Shown here: positions 1-16,145 of the stretch, piece after piece
How the letters are laid out: each line of letters starts with the position of its first letter
How positions within the stretch are numbered: the stretch's first letter is position 1
Assembly (NCBI RefSeq): GCF_016097555.1
Contig: NC_054702.1
Location: 70,609,695 to 70,673,694, forward strand
Source: Gigantopelta aegis
Taxonomy: Eukaryota > Mollusca > Gastropoda > Neomphalida > Peltospiridae
Reading direction: 5' to 3'
Length of the DNA: 64,000 nt
The notes under the pieces: model-generated
Databases searched by the model: none
What the model was told of the DNA's origin: nothing
What the model saw: the letters and a program-made list of their open reading frames with translations, nothing else
Made by a program: the position numbers and the translations under genes

Positions 1-93
1 TGAGAGAGCTCTGAGAAACGACGCACCCGCAGCACAGATTTTACAGTTTTTGACACTGTGTTCCCAGTCCGTGCCAACCATAGCATCCTATGG
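1..93 (+). CDS. S1 exon (partial, N-terminal helical segment)
   Basis: Open to the window edge and ending at donor GG|GTGAGT in phase 2. It reads ERALRNDAPAAQILQFLTLC..., which aligns with the AALEYASMFNHMFLFTV exon of the - strand paralogue (12094-11990). Both leave phase 2. The similarity is weak, so this exon is the least certain part of the gene. Confidence 0.45.
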
Positions 94-1201
94 GTGAGTA
101 GAAACCAAAACTAATTTACATAGCATGTCCTTTAGACAGGGGTATGGGAACAAGGGTAGAAATAAAGTAGCTATTGTCCCAGGAATATATCACAGAGGGT
201 GGAATTATAGAGCAACTCCCAGTAAATCCTGTTTGAAGTTATACATTAAGGGAAAACGTTTTGTTTAACGACACCACTAGAGCACATTGATTTATTAATG
301 ATCGGCTACTGGATGTAGTAATTTTGACATAGTCTTAGAGAGAAAACTCACTACATTTTCCCATTATTAGTAAGGGATCTTTTATATGCATCATCCCACA
401 GACAGGATAGCACATACCATAGCCTTTGATATCTCAGTCGTATCCAAAGTCAGATAATGGGTCCGCCAAAGAGGTTCGATCCAACAACTGAATCACTTCA
501 GGCGAGATCTCATCCCATTCAACTAGATTCCGACCCCGTAATAAACAATGCTTGTCAAATGCTAGGATCAGATTTCCAACTGCCAGCAGAAAGTTGGCTA
601 CGATTTTTACAGCTGTCCAGTTGGTAGTCTGAGCACTCTTACAACTCGATTTTCGTTGTATAACCCATTAATTGTTAATCTGAGGGCACCTATCTAAGTC
701 TGAGATTTCAGTAATTACAACGCAACCGTCGAGTTGGCCAACGTTTTGCTGGCAGTTGATAGCATAATCCTAGCAAAACACCGATACTGATTTAAAATAA
801 TCGTTTATGACTTTCTTGTACACTAGTCTGAATTACAGTTAATGGAAATACAATTTATGTATTGATTATTGTACCTTGGACATCCATTAAAAACCGAAAC
901 GTCACTTTTAAATAATGAAGAAAATTATGTTAACAATTATTCCGTCTGCAAAATAGACATCGGTTGGATAGAAGACTCTTACAAACATGAGCTGTTATAT
1001 TTCAGAACATACGCAATGTACCGTTTCCAAGATGTCTGCCCAGTGGAGAGAGTGCTCGTAGACAAGGTTTGGAAGATGAACAAATACAGCAACCCTCCTC
1101 GCAAGGACGTCTGCTACGTGGTGCATCCAGATCAGCAGAACATCGAGATGTCCGTCTGCAGGTTGGTTTCCTTATTTATTTATTTGTTTATTTATTTTAT
1201 T

Positions 1202-1250
<49 letters not shown>

Positions 1251-2196
1251 ATATATGTATTTTATTATACTTTAAAAAAAAATATTTTTAATAAATTTAA
1301 TCTAATTTCTAATCTAATCTACTCTAATCTCATCTACTCTACCCTACTCTACTCTACTCTATTCTATTCTATTCTGCCTGCCCTGCCCTGCCCTGCCCTG
1401 CCCTGCCCTGCCCTGCCCTGCCCTGCCCTGCTCTGCTCCACCCTAATCTAATCTACCCTAATCTAATATACCCTAATCTACTATCTAGTCTAGTCTAATC
1501 TAATCTAGTCTATTTATTTATTAATAAATTTAATATAATTTATAATCTAATCTAATCTTTAATAGGAAATGTTTTATTTAACGACTCTCTCAACACATTT
1601 TATTTACGGTTATATGGCTTCGTATATATGGTTAAGGACGACACATCTATTGAGAGAGGAAACCCGCTGACGCCACTTCATGGCTACTCTTTTCGATTAG
1701 CAGCAAGTTTTTTTTTTTATATGCACCATCCCACCGAAAGGATAGTATACACTACGGCCTTTGTTACGCCAATTGTGGAGCACTAGCTGGAACGAGAAAT
1801 AGCCCAATGGGCCCACCGACGGGAATCGATCCTAGATCGATCGCGCATTAGCCGAGGCTGTACCACTGAGCTACGCTAATCTTTAATAGCATCTATAATC
1901 TAATCTAATGTAATCTAATGTAACCTGATATATTCTAATCTAATATAATCTAGATTAATCCAATCAAATCTAATCTAATCTATTTTTAATTTATTTTTAT
2001 TTTGTTTTATTTTAGGACCAACTGCACAATGGACACCTCTACCATTTCCAACCACTTCTGTATTCCTGATGGTTTTGTCGAGCGCTCGATCCTGGTGTTC
2101 TGCCCCTGGGACATTGCGAGCCAGTGTCAGCTCGTCAAGATCAGGGTACCCCGTGGATGCAGCTGCAAGAAATATACCTGTCTTAAATATCAATAA
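1..2196 (+). CDS. Spaetzle-like cystine-knot secreted protein, 5' partial gene (S1)
   Basis: Exons at 1-93 (partial), 1006-1161 and 2016-2196 join in phase 2/2 and end at a TAA. The readable part holds ten cysteines from exon 1006 onward, with KDVCYVV, NHFC, FCP and VPRGCSCKKYTC. The VCYVV...QQ...C block followed by a terminal PxxCxC resembles the spaetzle/coagulogen cystine-knot fold (small secreted ligands, Toll ligands in arthropods). That family call is by motif only; another cystine-knot family such as IL-17-like is possible. The - strand gene at 13926-9141 has the same exon phases and the same VCYVV, HC/FC, YCP and PxxCxC landmarks, so the two are paralogues. The signal peptide exon must lie left of the window. 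The 3' UTR runs to an AATAAA at 2536. Confidence 0.6.
258..515 (-). mobile_element. tRNA-derived SINE, decayed
   Basis: Reverse copy in the S1 intron. The tail (TTAACGACACCACTAGAGCACATTG type) is at the left and the degenerate B-box (GGTTCGATCC) near 472-483. The head is badly worn. The rest of the intron 94-1005 shows nothing recognisable. Confidence 0.75.
1006..1161 (+). CDS. S1 exon (first half of cystine-knot domain)
   Basis: Acceptor TTATATTTCAG at 995-1005 and donor AG|GTTGGT; 156 nt, phase 2 in and phase 2 out, exactly as the 141-nt exon of the paralogue. It encodes ...YRFQDVCPVERV...KDVCYVVHPDQQ...SVC. The open frame continues upstream to 869 and downstream to 1291, but these extensions are intron. 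Confidence 0.7.
1196..2000. repeat. TTTTA, TCTAA, TCTAC and CCCTG pentanucleotide tracts
   Basis: The S1 intron is almost entirely drifting pentamers: TTTTA near 1196-1230, TCTAA/TCTAC around 1300-1375, pure CCCTG about 1378-1430, then ATCTA to about 1550, resuming after the SINE at 1890-1985. The unit changes by single-base steps, which suggests replication slippage. Confidence 0.85.
1566..1876 (-). mobile_element. tRNA-derived SINE (tail type 2) with 13-bp target duplication
   Basis: Full-length reverse copy: tail (ATTTAACGAC...ACACATTTTATTTACGG) at the left, CCCATTGGGC core, B-box GATCGATCC and A-box GTAGCTCAGTGGTA at the right. It is flanked by TAATCTTTAATAG at 1553-1565 and again at 1877-1889. 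It landed inside the pentanucleotide tract of the S1 intron. Confidence 0.9.
2016..2196 (+). CDS. S1 terminal exon (second half of cystine-knot domain)
   Basis: Acceptor TTTTATTTTAG at 2005-2015; 181 nt ending in TAA at 2194-2196. It encodes TNC...NHFCIPDGFVERSILVFCP...VPRGCSCKKYTCLKYQ. The GFxERxxLxxCP and PxxCxCxxYxC blocks are shared with the - strand paralogue exon 9432-9141. Confidence 0.75.
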
Positions 2197-2535
2197 TTTA
2201 AAACCACGCCAAGGAACCTGTTTCATCGCACCATCCAGCATGATCCAGCGGACAATGTTTTAAAAGCTAAACGTTTTAATTGTGAAAACCGTATGAGAAA
2301 TCGGTCGAAAATATCGAGAACGACAGTGAATGCATGGCAAATAATAGTTGTAAGAACTTTTCATTGTAAATATCATTTGTTGTACATAGTATTTTGAACG
2401 CGCGCCTGTACATAATGTTTGTTTCAAATGTGAACATGTATTTATGAATATGTTGAATATGACTGTTTTGTTTTATCAAGACAGTGAAGTATAAAGTATT
2501 GCTCTGATCCGTTAATTGTTATTATAAAACTCTGC

Positions 2536-2541
2536 AATAAA
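2536..2541 (+). terminator. Polyadenylation signal of S1
   Basis: AATAAA 340 nt after the S1 stop codon, followed within 25 nt by a GT-rich stretch. This gives a 3' UTR of about 360 nt (2197 to about 2560). Confidence 0.55.
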
Positions 2542-2716
2542 CATGTCTTGTTCAAACAGGGATTATTATATTTTTTAAATAATTTATTGAAGAAAAAAAA
2601 AATGTTATCGTTCCAGTAACGGAAGAACAGACCACAGATTGTTTAATAGAAATAAAATAAAATAAAATAAAAATTCAAATGCTAGAAATATTGTTATCAA
2701 ACCAAGGACACAAAGC

Positions 2717-3145
2717 GGGTTAGGTGTGCTTGGGTGGGGTGTCTATGTCCATTGATTTTACGATATAGCGAGCGAGGAACACGGGTTATATGTATGCTTG
2801 GATGGGGTGTACATGTCAATAGATTAATCTATATTGCCAGCGAGAAACACGGGTTATGGTGTGTGCTTGCGTAGAGTAAATATGCCAATAGATTATTCGA
2901 TATAGCCAGCGAGAAACACGGTTATGTGTGTGCTTGGATTGGGGTAGGGTGCCGTGTAGGTTATATAATTATGTCAACAGATTATTCCATATAGCCTGCG
3001 AGTAATTCGGGTTACACGTGTGCTTGCATGGGATGTACATGTCAATAGATTATTCTATAGAGCCAGCGAGAAACACGGTTATGTGTGTGTTTGGATGGGG
3101 TGTATGTGTCAGCAGATCATTCGATATAGCCAGCTAGGAAATCGG
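2717..3145. repeat. Minisatellite, six units of about 66-88 bp
   Basis: Six diverged head-to-tail units, each with GTGTGCTTGGATGGGGTGTA, then a TCAATAGATTATTCGATATAG-like block, then GCCAGCGAGAAACACGG. One unit is longer through an internal insertion. It lies just past the S1 polyadenylation site; no coding role is apparent. Confidence 0.85.
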
Positions 3146-3626
3146 GTCTAGGGAGAGGTGGTAGTAAAAAAGTGCTTTGAAATACGGGGTCTTCTCCAAC
3201 TCGACGAAAGTGATACATGTATATTAAACTAAATGGGCATTTTTAGTTGTATGGTTTTATTTGATATTCGGGGGATGGGGGTGGGGAGGCAACCGTTCCC
3301 TGTACGCGTCTAGATACGGCCATGATAAGAGCATTTAAACACTGGTGGTGGTTGACAGGAGAGCTGCGATTGTAGGGCACGATGACTTTCCAGCTAAATA
3401 TTGAACAGTAAAACAAAAGGTGAACCTCAGTGGGGTTTGTACTCTCTCCCCCCCCCCCCCCCCCCCCCCCAGCTTACGCCCATGAATTGAGACCGGCTCC
3501 CACCTAGAGCGAGTTTTAACGACTCAATGGGAAGGTGAGAAGCCACTACATCCTCTTCTCTATCACTAACAAGTAACAATTAACCCACTGTCCTGGACAG
3601 ACAGCTCAGATAGCTGAGGTGTGTGC

Positions 3627-3668
<42 letters not shown>

Positions 3669-4407
3669 CCAGGACAGCGTGCTTGAACCTTAATTGGATA
3701 TAAGCACGAAAATAAGTTGACATGAATGAATGTGCTTTATAAGAAGCGGATGCAGGATGTTTTTAGGGAGGGTGCACTGTGCAATTAAATATACCTCCAG
3801 TAACTTCAGTATATAATGCAAAAAAGGCGTGCAATGCTTAAAAAGGGTATATGAATGATATATATGGCAATTTTCAACAGAAATACCAAGCTGGCAAAAA
3901 TATTACATGTCCCTCGTTAAACGCTAAGAATTATTTTTTTAATATTTAATATTGTTTTTTTTTTAATTTGTTATTGTTTTGGGTTTTGTTTTTTTTAATC
4001 ATTGTATTCATCTGCTAAACATCTGCCACGGATATTTTATGGCATAGTGGGGACAAATTAAAATCAGGATCTAAAAAAAAAAAAATATCTTTCCCTAGCG
4101 ACCGCTACTTTAAATTTCAAAATGGCCGCCATTAGCTACAGTTTGTATTGAAAATGTCCGATTTTAAGGATCATAAAGCCATGATTCCAAAACCTATAAT
4201 GTTTCAAGGAACTATGAATCAAATGGTGCATATACAAAGTAGGTATTGTGTTCGCCCAAAAATATGAATATACTGAACAACAAACGAAGCGTATCTAATT
4301 ATATGAAAACCCTGTACGTACTTCTCACTGAATAAATTATCATGTGATAGTAATTAAACAGAACACTTTTTCAATTCTGATACTAGTATCTTGTAATCAT
4401 AATATTT
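3146..4407. other. Intergenic, no gene seen
   Basis: Contains a C-run near 3450-3470, a GT microsatellite at 3621-3667 flanked by TGTCCTGGACAG and CCAGGACAGCG, A/T runs near 3930-4085, and a block near 4105-4130 with AAATGGCCGCCATT like the ends of the larger transposons further right. No convincing coding frame on either strand. Confidence 0.6.
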
Positions 4408-4726
4408 TGGGGCGGGATGTAGCCCAGTGGTAAAGCGCTCGCTCGAGGCGCGGTCCCCGTCGGTGGGCCCATTTGGGTTATTTCTCGCTCCAGCCAGTGC
4501 ATCACGACTGGTATATCAAAGGCTGTGGTATGTACTATCCTGTCTATAGAATGGTTCATATAAAAGATCCTTTGCTGCTAATCGAAAAGAGTAGCCCATA
4601 AAGTTGCGACAGCGGGTTTCCTCTCTCAATATCTGTATGGTCCTTAACTATATGTCTGACGGCGTATCACCGTAAATAAAATGTGTTGAGTGCGTCGTTA
4701 AATAAAACATTTCCTTCCTTCCTTCT
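4408..4726 (+). mobile_element. tRNA-derived SINE (tail type 2), full length
   Basis: A-box TAGCCCAGTGGTAAAGCGC, core CCCATTTGGG, then GCCAGTGCATCACGACTGG, and tail ending GTGCGTCGTTAAATAAAAC plus a CCTT run. An 11-bp target duplication TCATAATATTT is present at 4397-4407 and 4727-4737. Confidence 0.92.
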
Positions 4727-4984
4727 TCATAATATTTGAGTGTTCTTCTATTTCATACCATGACCTAAAACAACACATTTCATTATTTTCACCAAAATCA
4801 AATTGGGTATGAATATCTGGACATATGTGGTATTTAGAAAACCTTTATGGTCTAATTAAAATAAATTGACTATGACAGTTGGATACCAGTAGAATAAGCG
4901 CAAACAGCCACACATTTATCGTCAAATCAAGAAACCTGGACTAATATGAACACGGTTCTCTATCTTCCTTCATCCAAACAGAAT

Positions 4985-5149
4985 GGAAACCCGCTAAATT
5001 TTTCCATTAGTAGACAGGGATCTACAGACAGGATAGCACATACCACGGCCTTTTATATACCAGTCGTGGTGCACTGACTGGAACGGAAAATAGCCCAATG
5101 GGTTACAGACGGGGATCGATCCTAGACCGATTGCGACGTCCCGCCCCGT
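4985..5149 (-). mobile_element. tRNA-derived SINE, tail-truncated
   Basis: Reverse copy from GGAAACCCGCT through GTCGTGGTGCACTGACTGG to B-box GATCGATCC and the GCCCCG head edge. The LINE-like tail is missing. Confidence 0.85.
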
Positions 5150-6469
5150 AAAAATATCCGTGCAGTTAAATGGTACAAGGCAAATTAATGATTATTTTCA
5201 GTCTTTTGCACTGCCTTGTTTTCTTACTTGACGATTGTGTGTAATAAACAAACCACTAATTAATGTTTTGTCATCAAATTGTCATGTACCACTTTTGCCA
5301 ATAGTTTTGTCATAATAAGTGTAGTAGCAAAACACAAACTGGTTTATCATTTCCAAAGGTAGAACCTCTATTATATAGTCACACTGGTCTAGCAACTTCA
5401 TCTCTGAAGAAATACGTGAGTTTGACACTATACACATTATTGTCCATTTTATTGCTTAACATTATACTTCGACTTTATACTTCATTTTACCTTCCCAACC
5501 ACTTGCCACCCTTAAAAACAGTCCAATATACTTTAGTTCGGCAGCCCATCTAAATTCTTCACATTTCTTTAACCTTTGAACCGAGCAATCAAATTGAGCC
5601 GAATTTACGAAACTCATTCATTTATTCTGATGATGACGTTTTGGTTAAGGTAGTAATTTTCTATTACAAAATGAGTCAACCTTCAAATGTATACCCCCCC
5701 CCCCCCCCAACACACACACACACACACACTTGAAAATGCACTAGCGATATCAGAAACTAGAGATGCACAGTATAACAGATATACCTATATAAATAGCGTT
5801 CTGGTATATTGCTCTTATATATTTTGTACGTTTATTAGTCACATGCATTTTATTTTTAAAAAACAAACAAACAAAAAAACTACCAGTTTAAGCAAATAAA
5901 CAATAGCTTCACTTGTTTGGAACAAAAGTGGGATCCTGATACACAAACCTAACAAACCTATTCAAAACAACAGCTAACAAAATGGCGGAACCTTACGAAG
6001 TAGTAAAATGTTTACGTGCAAAGAACGATATTTGGCATAGTTTCAGATTGAAAAAAAACACGAAATTATATACAAGCTAGTATTTGAAGATTTAATAATA
6101 CTTACTAATGACAATCCTTACTGGATATTAATTTAACCATTTGGTAATTTACTAATTTAGTATCCACACAGGATTTGTGGCAAGTCGTTTCATCCCATAT
6201 TTTTTCTTCTCAAAAAATCAAACAATTAAATCCTGATTGATTGATTGATTGATTGATGTATCATTTTATTAAGATATACAAAATGTACATAAATTTAATA
6301 AATTCTAATAATTGAGAATTGATCTTTGCAATATATCGTAGTACATATCGCATTTCAAGTTCCTGTAAGCACTTGGATTAAACTATATTTGGAATTTATC
6401 GTATGTTGACGACAATATCTACATTATAATCAAAGAAAGGTTATTAGATACTTTTAAGCAATTATGTTA
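5150..6469. other. Intergenic, no gene seen
   Basis: AT-rich, with a C-run and CA repeat at 5694-5730, AAATGGCGG near 5980 and a GATT tandem at 6236-6256. Nothing with coding character or a recognised family was found. Confidence 0.5.
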
Positions 6470-7046
6470 CAGCAAAACAATGACAACGCCTTAAGGACCT
6501 TTATATCAACATTTATTAAATGAATTTAGATTACAAACATATTTAAGATTGCCAACTGGAAACGCGTTATATAAAAGAAATATGTAAGATTAGAATATGC
6601 GCTCATAAATTAAAGGTAGAATCTGGCAGGTATCGAAATATCGAACGATCAAAAAGAATATGTACTCTGTGTAATGCTAATGTTATAGAAGATGAATATC
6701 ACTTTATAATAGTGTCCACAATACAAAAATTTGCGTTGTAAATATATAAAAATGTATTATTATAAGCGGCCAAGTGTGTATCGTTTTCCACCGGTAACAA
6801 AAAGGAATTGAATAACCTAGGCAAATAGTCAGTGCAATCGAATACAATTAGAAATCGGTTAATGCAGGGTGATAGTTAATGTAATAAATGTAACATATCA
6901 TTTTATTTGTCCATGATTATATATAAACCACACCCACCATTGTTTTGCACGTGTGTATTTTGTATAACTATGTTGTATTATTTATGTTATGTATTCAGCT
7001 GATGAGTTATAAAACTCAAAGCAAATAAAGAACTTGAACTTGTTAT
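6470..7046 (+). mobile_element. Non-LTR retrotransposon (LINE) 3' fragment
   Basis: Broken frames read HKLKVESGRYRNIERSKR, then CTLCNANVIEDEYHF, the usual end of a LINE reverse-transcriptase ORF (Cys-rich EDExHF block). The 3' end at about 7000-7046 is CAAATAAAGAACTTGAACTTG, the short-repeat tail of such elements. Most of the element is absent and the frame is interrupted. Confidence 0.7.
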
Positions 7047-7717
7047 GTATCGCACTATATCGCAATTACGAAAAAAATTTGCAATGTCCACCACTATCAG
7101 AAACCATAATATATGTTGAATGGATGTACGTGAACCATAAATGGATACATGAACGTTAAAAAAATTGTTCTTTTACCCAATAACATGACCTTAAAAATGT
7201 TTAATATCTGCACGACAAAACCGTTATTCATGATAAAAACCGCATCTCTGCACAATGCAGAGTTGAATGGGTATTTGGCAAAATAGTGGTTGATTCCATG
7301 AATCTATCTAGTACCAATATGAATATATTATATTACTTCTTATATGCACCGATATAAAACATGAGTTTAGAATGTTGTATCATGGTATCGAGGTTTTCAA
7401 TACATATAGTGACATACTGAAGGCCACCATTTTGAAATTCAAAATGACGGCCACCGAGTTCGTTTTTAAGCAGTCCCAACAATGGCGTAGAATATTTGTG
7501 CCAATTTTCATGCTTGTTTAAAAAGTGAACGATTCCAGAGATATTTCCATTGAGCTATGATAGACAGGTTATAGCCTCGCTGCATACAAATGGACATGTT
7601 AGTACATGACATGTTTGCACTTTTATACCACAGTATAGCCGCAAACAACAGCATGATAATACAAACAGTAATTAATGACAGCATCACAATGTAGTTCAAG
7701 TTTTCAGTTAAAATATC
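7047..7717. other. Intergenic, no gene seen
   Basis: AT-rich. A CCACCATTTTGAAATTCAAAATG block at about 7423-7445 resembles the subterminal units of the transposon at 22487-26836. The long - strand frame over 7951-7508 is an accident across the repeat that follows. Confidence 0.5.
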
Positions 7718-7910
7718 CCAGCCATGGACATAGGGTTTTACGTGCATATTCAGAGCAAGCTGTTGTAGCGCACGCCTGTCATGGGCGCAGGTGTCGACAT
7801 ACGCCGGCTTCTCCGTCCAGGACAGGAAATGGCTTGTTGATGGAATTTGGCAGAAGGGAACACCCAAGCTGTCATGTGCAAAGGAGCACAAGCAGCCCAA
7901 CCAAAACCTA
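7718..7910 (-). mobile_element. SINE-like repeat, family 3 (CCTGTCCTGGACGGA)
   Basis: Reverse copy of a repeat also at 28913-29112 and 40575-40790. Shared landmarks are TCCTGTCCTGGACGGAGAAG, GACAGGCGTGCGCTACAAC and AGCTTGCTCTGAATATGCACG. Confidence 0.75.
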
Positions 7911-8295
7911 TATTTTCGAAGCATTCTTAGCCTATGAACTCGTAAAATCATCGTGAGCTATGACATCACTATGGCGTGTGCTGTAGTGACGTCACAAACT
8001 ACGATGGTTTTACGATTTCGTAGCGCCAAGATAGGTTCGAAAATATGGGCCCTCGGTATTCTTTGTTTCGATTATTTTTTTAAAGTAGTTAGATATGCAA
8101 GAAAAATGATCAAACACTCGTGGCTGTTGAAGACAGGAAAATTCAACCCAATGGCTTTCAGAGAAAACAGTTGCATTTCTCGGGTTGGGATTTCCCTGTC
8201 TTTAACAGCCACTCATGGTAGATAAAGTTGGCCAATACAGTCCAATGGACAATATGACCTTTTGACATCAAGGTCATCAATATGGAGCAGTCAAT

Positions 8296-8433
8296 CTGGG
8301 CCCATGCTTATAAAACTATAATTTCTAATGACGTCACACATATACAATTTGTATGGCGTTGCCATGACAATAATGTCTCACTCTATTAGAGTCTCGAGTC
8401 TAGACTCTAAGCGTTTTATAAGCACCAGGCCAG
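8296..8433. mobile_element. MITE, TGCTTATAAAAC family
   Basis: About 138 bp with inverted ends: CTGGGCCCATGCTTATAAAAC at the left and the complement of CTGGCCTGGTGCTTATAAAAC at the right. An internal GACTCTAGACTC palindrome is present. A second copy lies at 30984-31146. Confidence 0.75.
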
Positions 8434-9140
8434 ATGTTTTTATATCAAACACGCACCAAATAGCCGTTGTGGTAAACCCCATACCAACATATTTGTGTTC
8501 GATATTATCACCTTGTGATGTCATACATCTTGTGTTGTAGGAATATATCTAATTAGCTATATGAAGGCACAGAAAAAAACGAAAACAATTTCAATCATTC
8601 ATTCTTTAATAATAATGATATCAAATATTGCACAATATTTTGAACGCACGCATGATACACAAATTGTCACGAATGTAAGTTTGTATTTACATATGTACAC
8701 GGTTATACAAAATATATTATGATTTACAGAAAATATACAATAAATATACAAGACAGCATTTTTCAGTCAGGGTTGCAATAATAGATACCACTTTAATACA
8801 ATTATTTGAACACAACTGTAACTTATATGCTGTAGTACACATATCTACTGTTTTAAAAACTATGTTTGTACAATAATGTTTATTAACACACAGAAAAAAG
8901 AAACCCGAAAGAAAATTAAATTGTTACTGAATTGTTATATTTTGTTATAAGCTGTAACAGCCATGATGTTAAGTGATAAAGTAATATAAATCATTTAATT
9001 GAAATATCCTGCACTAATAGTTTATATAAGCATTTCATTTGTGAGAATATTGAAAGAGATCAACATTAACAGCTATTCGGATGATTTAAAGTCTTGTTAC
9101 CATCGTAACCGGGAAAGTACAAGTGAAACCGTATCGTCTT
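8434..9140. other. Downstream region of S2 (probable 3' UTR at its right)
   Basis: AT-rich sequence immediately after the - strand S2 stop codon. A TTTATT (AATAAA on the - strand) near 8879 is a possible polyadenylation signal about 260 nt past the stop. TATTTTGAACGC near 8636 is also found in the S1 3' UTR near 2390, in the same + orientation. Confidence 0.4.
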
Positions 9141-13926
<4,786 letters not shown>

Positions 13927-14366
13927 GGCAATACTTCTTCGGAATCCCGTTGGTGTCTGTTTTAGCAGACGACAACATTTCTTTTATAAACACTGTGGAT
14001 CTCGCACACCAGTACCACGTGACCCACAAAACTCCACTGACGTCACACTGTCAGGGAAACGCTCGCTAGGTTTGCGGAGAAAGACAAATGGCTATGACGG
14101 ACAAGTGACAAGGAACTAATATATTAATTCCAAGGATTAATCAACGGTGACACTTCCTGTGGTAGCTGTGTGTTTTGATAAATCAAGTAAATTATGCATA
14201 CGGCTGCAAAAAACATGTTTATATATTTATATATCTAATGTAGATGTATTACTTTTTTTAAAATTATTTTTATAAATTATCTACATGAATTTCTACGGAA
14301 ACATTTTAGGGCCAACATACAAAGCGGGGAAAAAAGAGAAAAGAGTTTTCTACGAGCATGCTTTTG

Positions 14367-14505
14367 ACGCTACTAATGGAACAAATGTAGCGGGTTTCCT
14401 CTCTAAGACTATATGTCAGAATTACCAAATATTTGATATCCAATAACCAATGATTAATAAATCAATGTGCTCTAGCTGTGTCGTTAAACAACAACAAAAT
14501 CCTGA
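14367..14505 (+). mobile_element. tRNA-derived SINE (tail type 1), 3' half only
   Basis: Starts at GCTACTAATGGAACAAATGT and runs to CCAATAACCAATGATTAAT and GTGCTCTAGCTGTGTCGTTAAAC. Confidence 0.85.
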
Positions 14506-14866
14506 ACATATCTTTGTTTCAAAAATCTTCGGGGAGCATGCCACCGAACCCCTCTATACAGATCTCGCTGCCTCATTTCCCTGCAACCACTAGCGTATAT
14601 AGCCATCATTTTATATTGGGGCAACCATACTGTATATTAGTCATGTTATGGGGCGACAGGAAAATATATAATATGGTGGGGGAAAACAGAGGTATTACGG
14701 TTGCGTATGTGTGTGCAGTGACGTAGTGTGTGTTGCCAACGCTCGGGGCAAGGCAAGTATTGCGTGTACCGTTAGCACTCCCCGAGTCCCTGCCACCAGT
14801 CCAGAATTTTGCGCCAGGGCAACCGCCCCGGTGGACCCGCCCACGCTACGCCACCGCCCGTGTGTA

Positions 14867-15150
14867 TGGACACTATCTGGCTATGCCAGTACCTTCTACA
14901 AACTGAAATTGTTCCTTCTCGAATTTTGTGCCCCCTCCTCAAAATAGAAGTATTATTTGTTGGAGGGGGTGCATGGACACGCTCTGGCTATGCCAGTGCC
15001 TTCTACAAACTGAAATTGTTCCTTCTCGAATTTTGTGCCCCCTCCTCAAAATAGAGGCATTATTTGGGGGAGGGGGGTGCATGGACACTTTCTGGCTATG
15101 CCAGTGCCTTCTACAAACTGAAATTGTTCCTTCTCGAATTTTGTGCCGCC
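14867..15150. repeat. Tandem repeat, about 2.6 units of ~107 bp
   Basis: Units start at 14867, 14974 and 15082. Each carries TGGACAC, CTGGCTATGCCAGT, CCTTCTACAAACTGAAATTG and TTCCTTCTCGAATTTTGTGC, and the first two have CCCCTCCTCAAAATAGA. The upstream block 14740-14866 also has CCAGAATTTTGCGCC, so it may derive from the same source. Confidence 0.9.
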
Positions 15151-15468
15151 TCCCCCTTTACAAAATCCTACATTCGCTCCAGACACCTAGGGACCATTCT
15201 GGAATCATTTGTGGAATAACCATTTCTAGACTCGATTCCTTCGCTTACCAACAACGCAGTATAAAATAATCAACAAAATTAAACCTTTAAAGCCAGTAAA
15301 CCTTTTGGGAGTTTAGTTCAAAACGTTGTCTGTTTAACAATACATTACTGTACATTTTATTTATTACACCAAATAAGATGCTAGTAAGTCGGGTTTTTTT
15401 AGCATGATTGTATCAGTCTTTATTGAAAGGCTTGTTTAACACAAGCAGCAAAGTGAAATACACCTGCT

Positions 15469-16143
15469 TTAGTGGCGCGACGTAGCCTAGTGGTAAACTG
15501 CTTGTTTGATGAGCAGTCTGTCTAGGATCGTTCCCCGATGCAGGGCTTCTAGATTTTTTAAAAATAAAATCCACTAGCCATGGGATCAGTGATTTTTAAA
15601 ATTTACTAGCTACGATAAAAAAAAAATTCACTAACCCTACTATACTTTAAGTTAATAAAATTTTACTAAATAATAGTAACAATCGGATATGTCACCCAAA
15701 GAGGGACATGGAGCTTAGAAATACTAACTTTAAAGGGGTTGGGTGGGGTCAGGATATTCATATTTACAAAATAGACTTAACTGCAACATTTGGTCAAAAC
15801 ATTTCACCAGCCGTCGGGCATGACAATAGTTGTTATTTACTAGCCCAACATTGAAGATCACTAGCCATGGGAGAGGGGCTGCCATAATCTAGAAGCCCTG
15901 CTCGATGGTTGGCCCATTGGACTATTTCTCGTTCCAAATAGTGCTCCACAATTGGTGTAACAAAGGCCGTGGTATGTATTATACTGTCTGTGGGTTGCTG
16001 CATATAAAAGATCCCTTACTGCAAATCGAAAAGAGTGACCCATTACCTTGCTGTAGAGGGTTTCCTCTATCATTATATGTGTGGTCCTTAACCATATAAC
16101 CGTAATTAAAATGTGCGTCGTTAACTAAAACATTCCTTCGTTC
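15469..16143 (+). mobile_element. tRNA-derived SINE split by a MITE
   Basis: Head at 15469-15540 (TAGCCTAGTGGTAAACTGC...CTAGGATCG), continuing at 15901-16143 (GGTTGGCCCATTGGAC...CCGTAATTAAAATGTGCG). The two pieces join in register once 15541-15900 is removed. Confidence 0.88.
15541..15900. mobile_element. hAT-like MITE, 360 bp
   Basis: Perfect 15-bp terminal inverted repeats CAGGGCTTCTAGATT / AATCTAGAAGCCCTG. A CACTAGCCATGGGA motif occurs near both ends (about 15572 and 15860). The flanks CCCGATG (left) and CTCGATG (right) look like a worn target duplication, and CAGGG ends are typical of hAT elements. Non-coding. Confidence 0.88.
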
Positions 16144-16145
16144 CT

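Noticed and set aside
869-1005. Upstream extension of the S1 exon with its own ATG
   Set aside because: The homologous S2 exon begins at the same phase right after an acceptor, and TTATATTTCAG at 995-1005 is a good acceptor.
1378-1430. Telomere-like array
   Set aside because: CCCTG/TCTAA pentamers are not the metazoan TTAGGG repeat and drift in unit sequence.
2717-3145. CRISPR-like array
   Set aside because: The whole ~66-88-bp unit repeats, with no unique spacers, in a eukaryotic context.
7508-7951. 147-codon - strand frame with a hydrophobic stretch
   Set aside because: Its middle (FLSWTEKPAYVDTCAHDRRALQQL) is simply the translated family 3 repeat; no splice or homology support for the rest.
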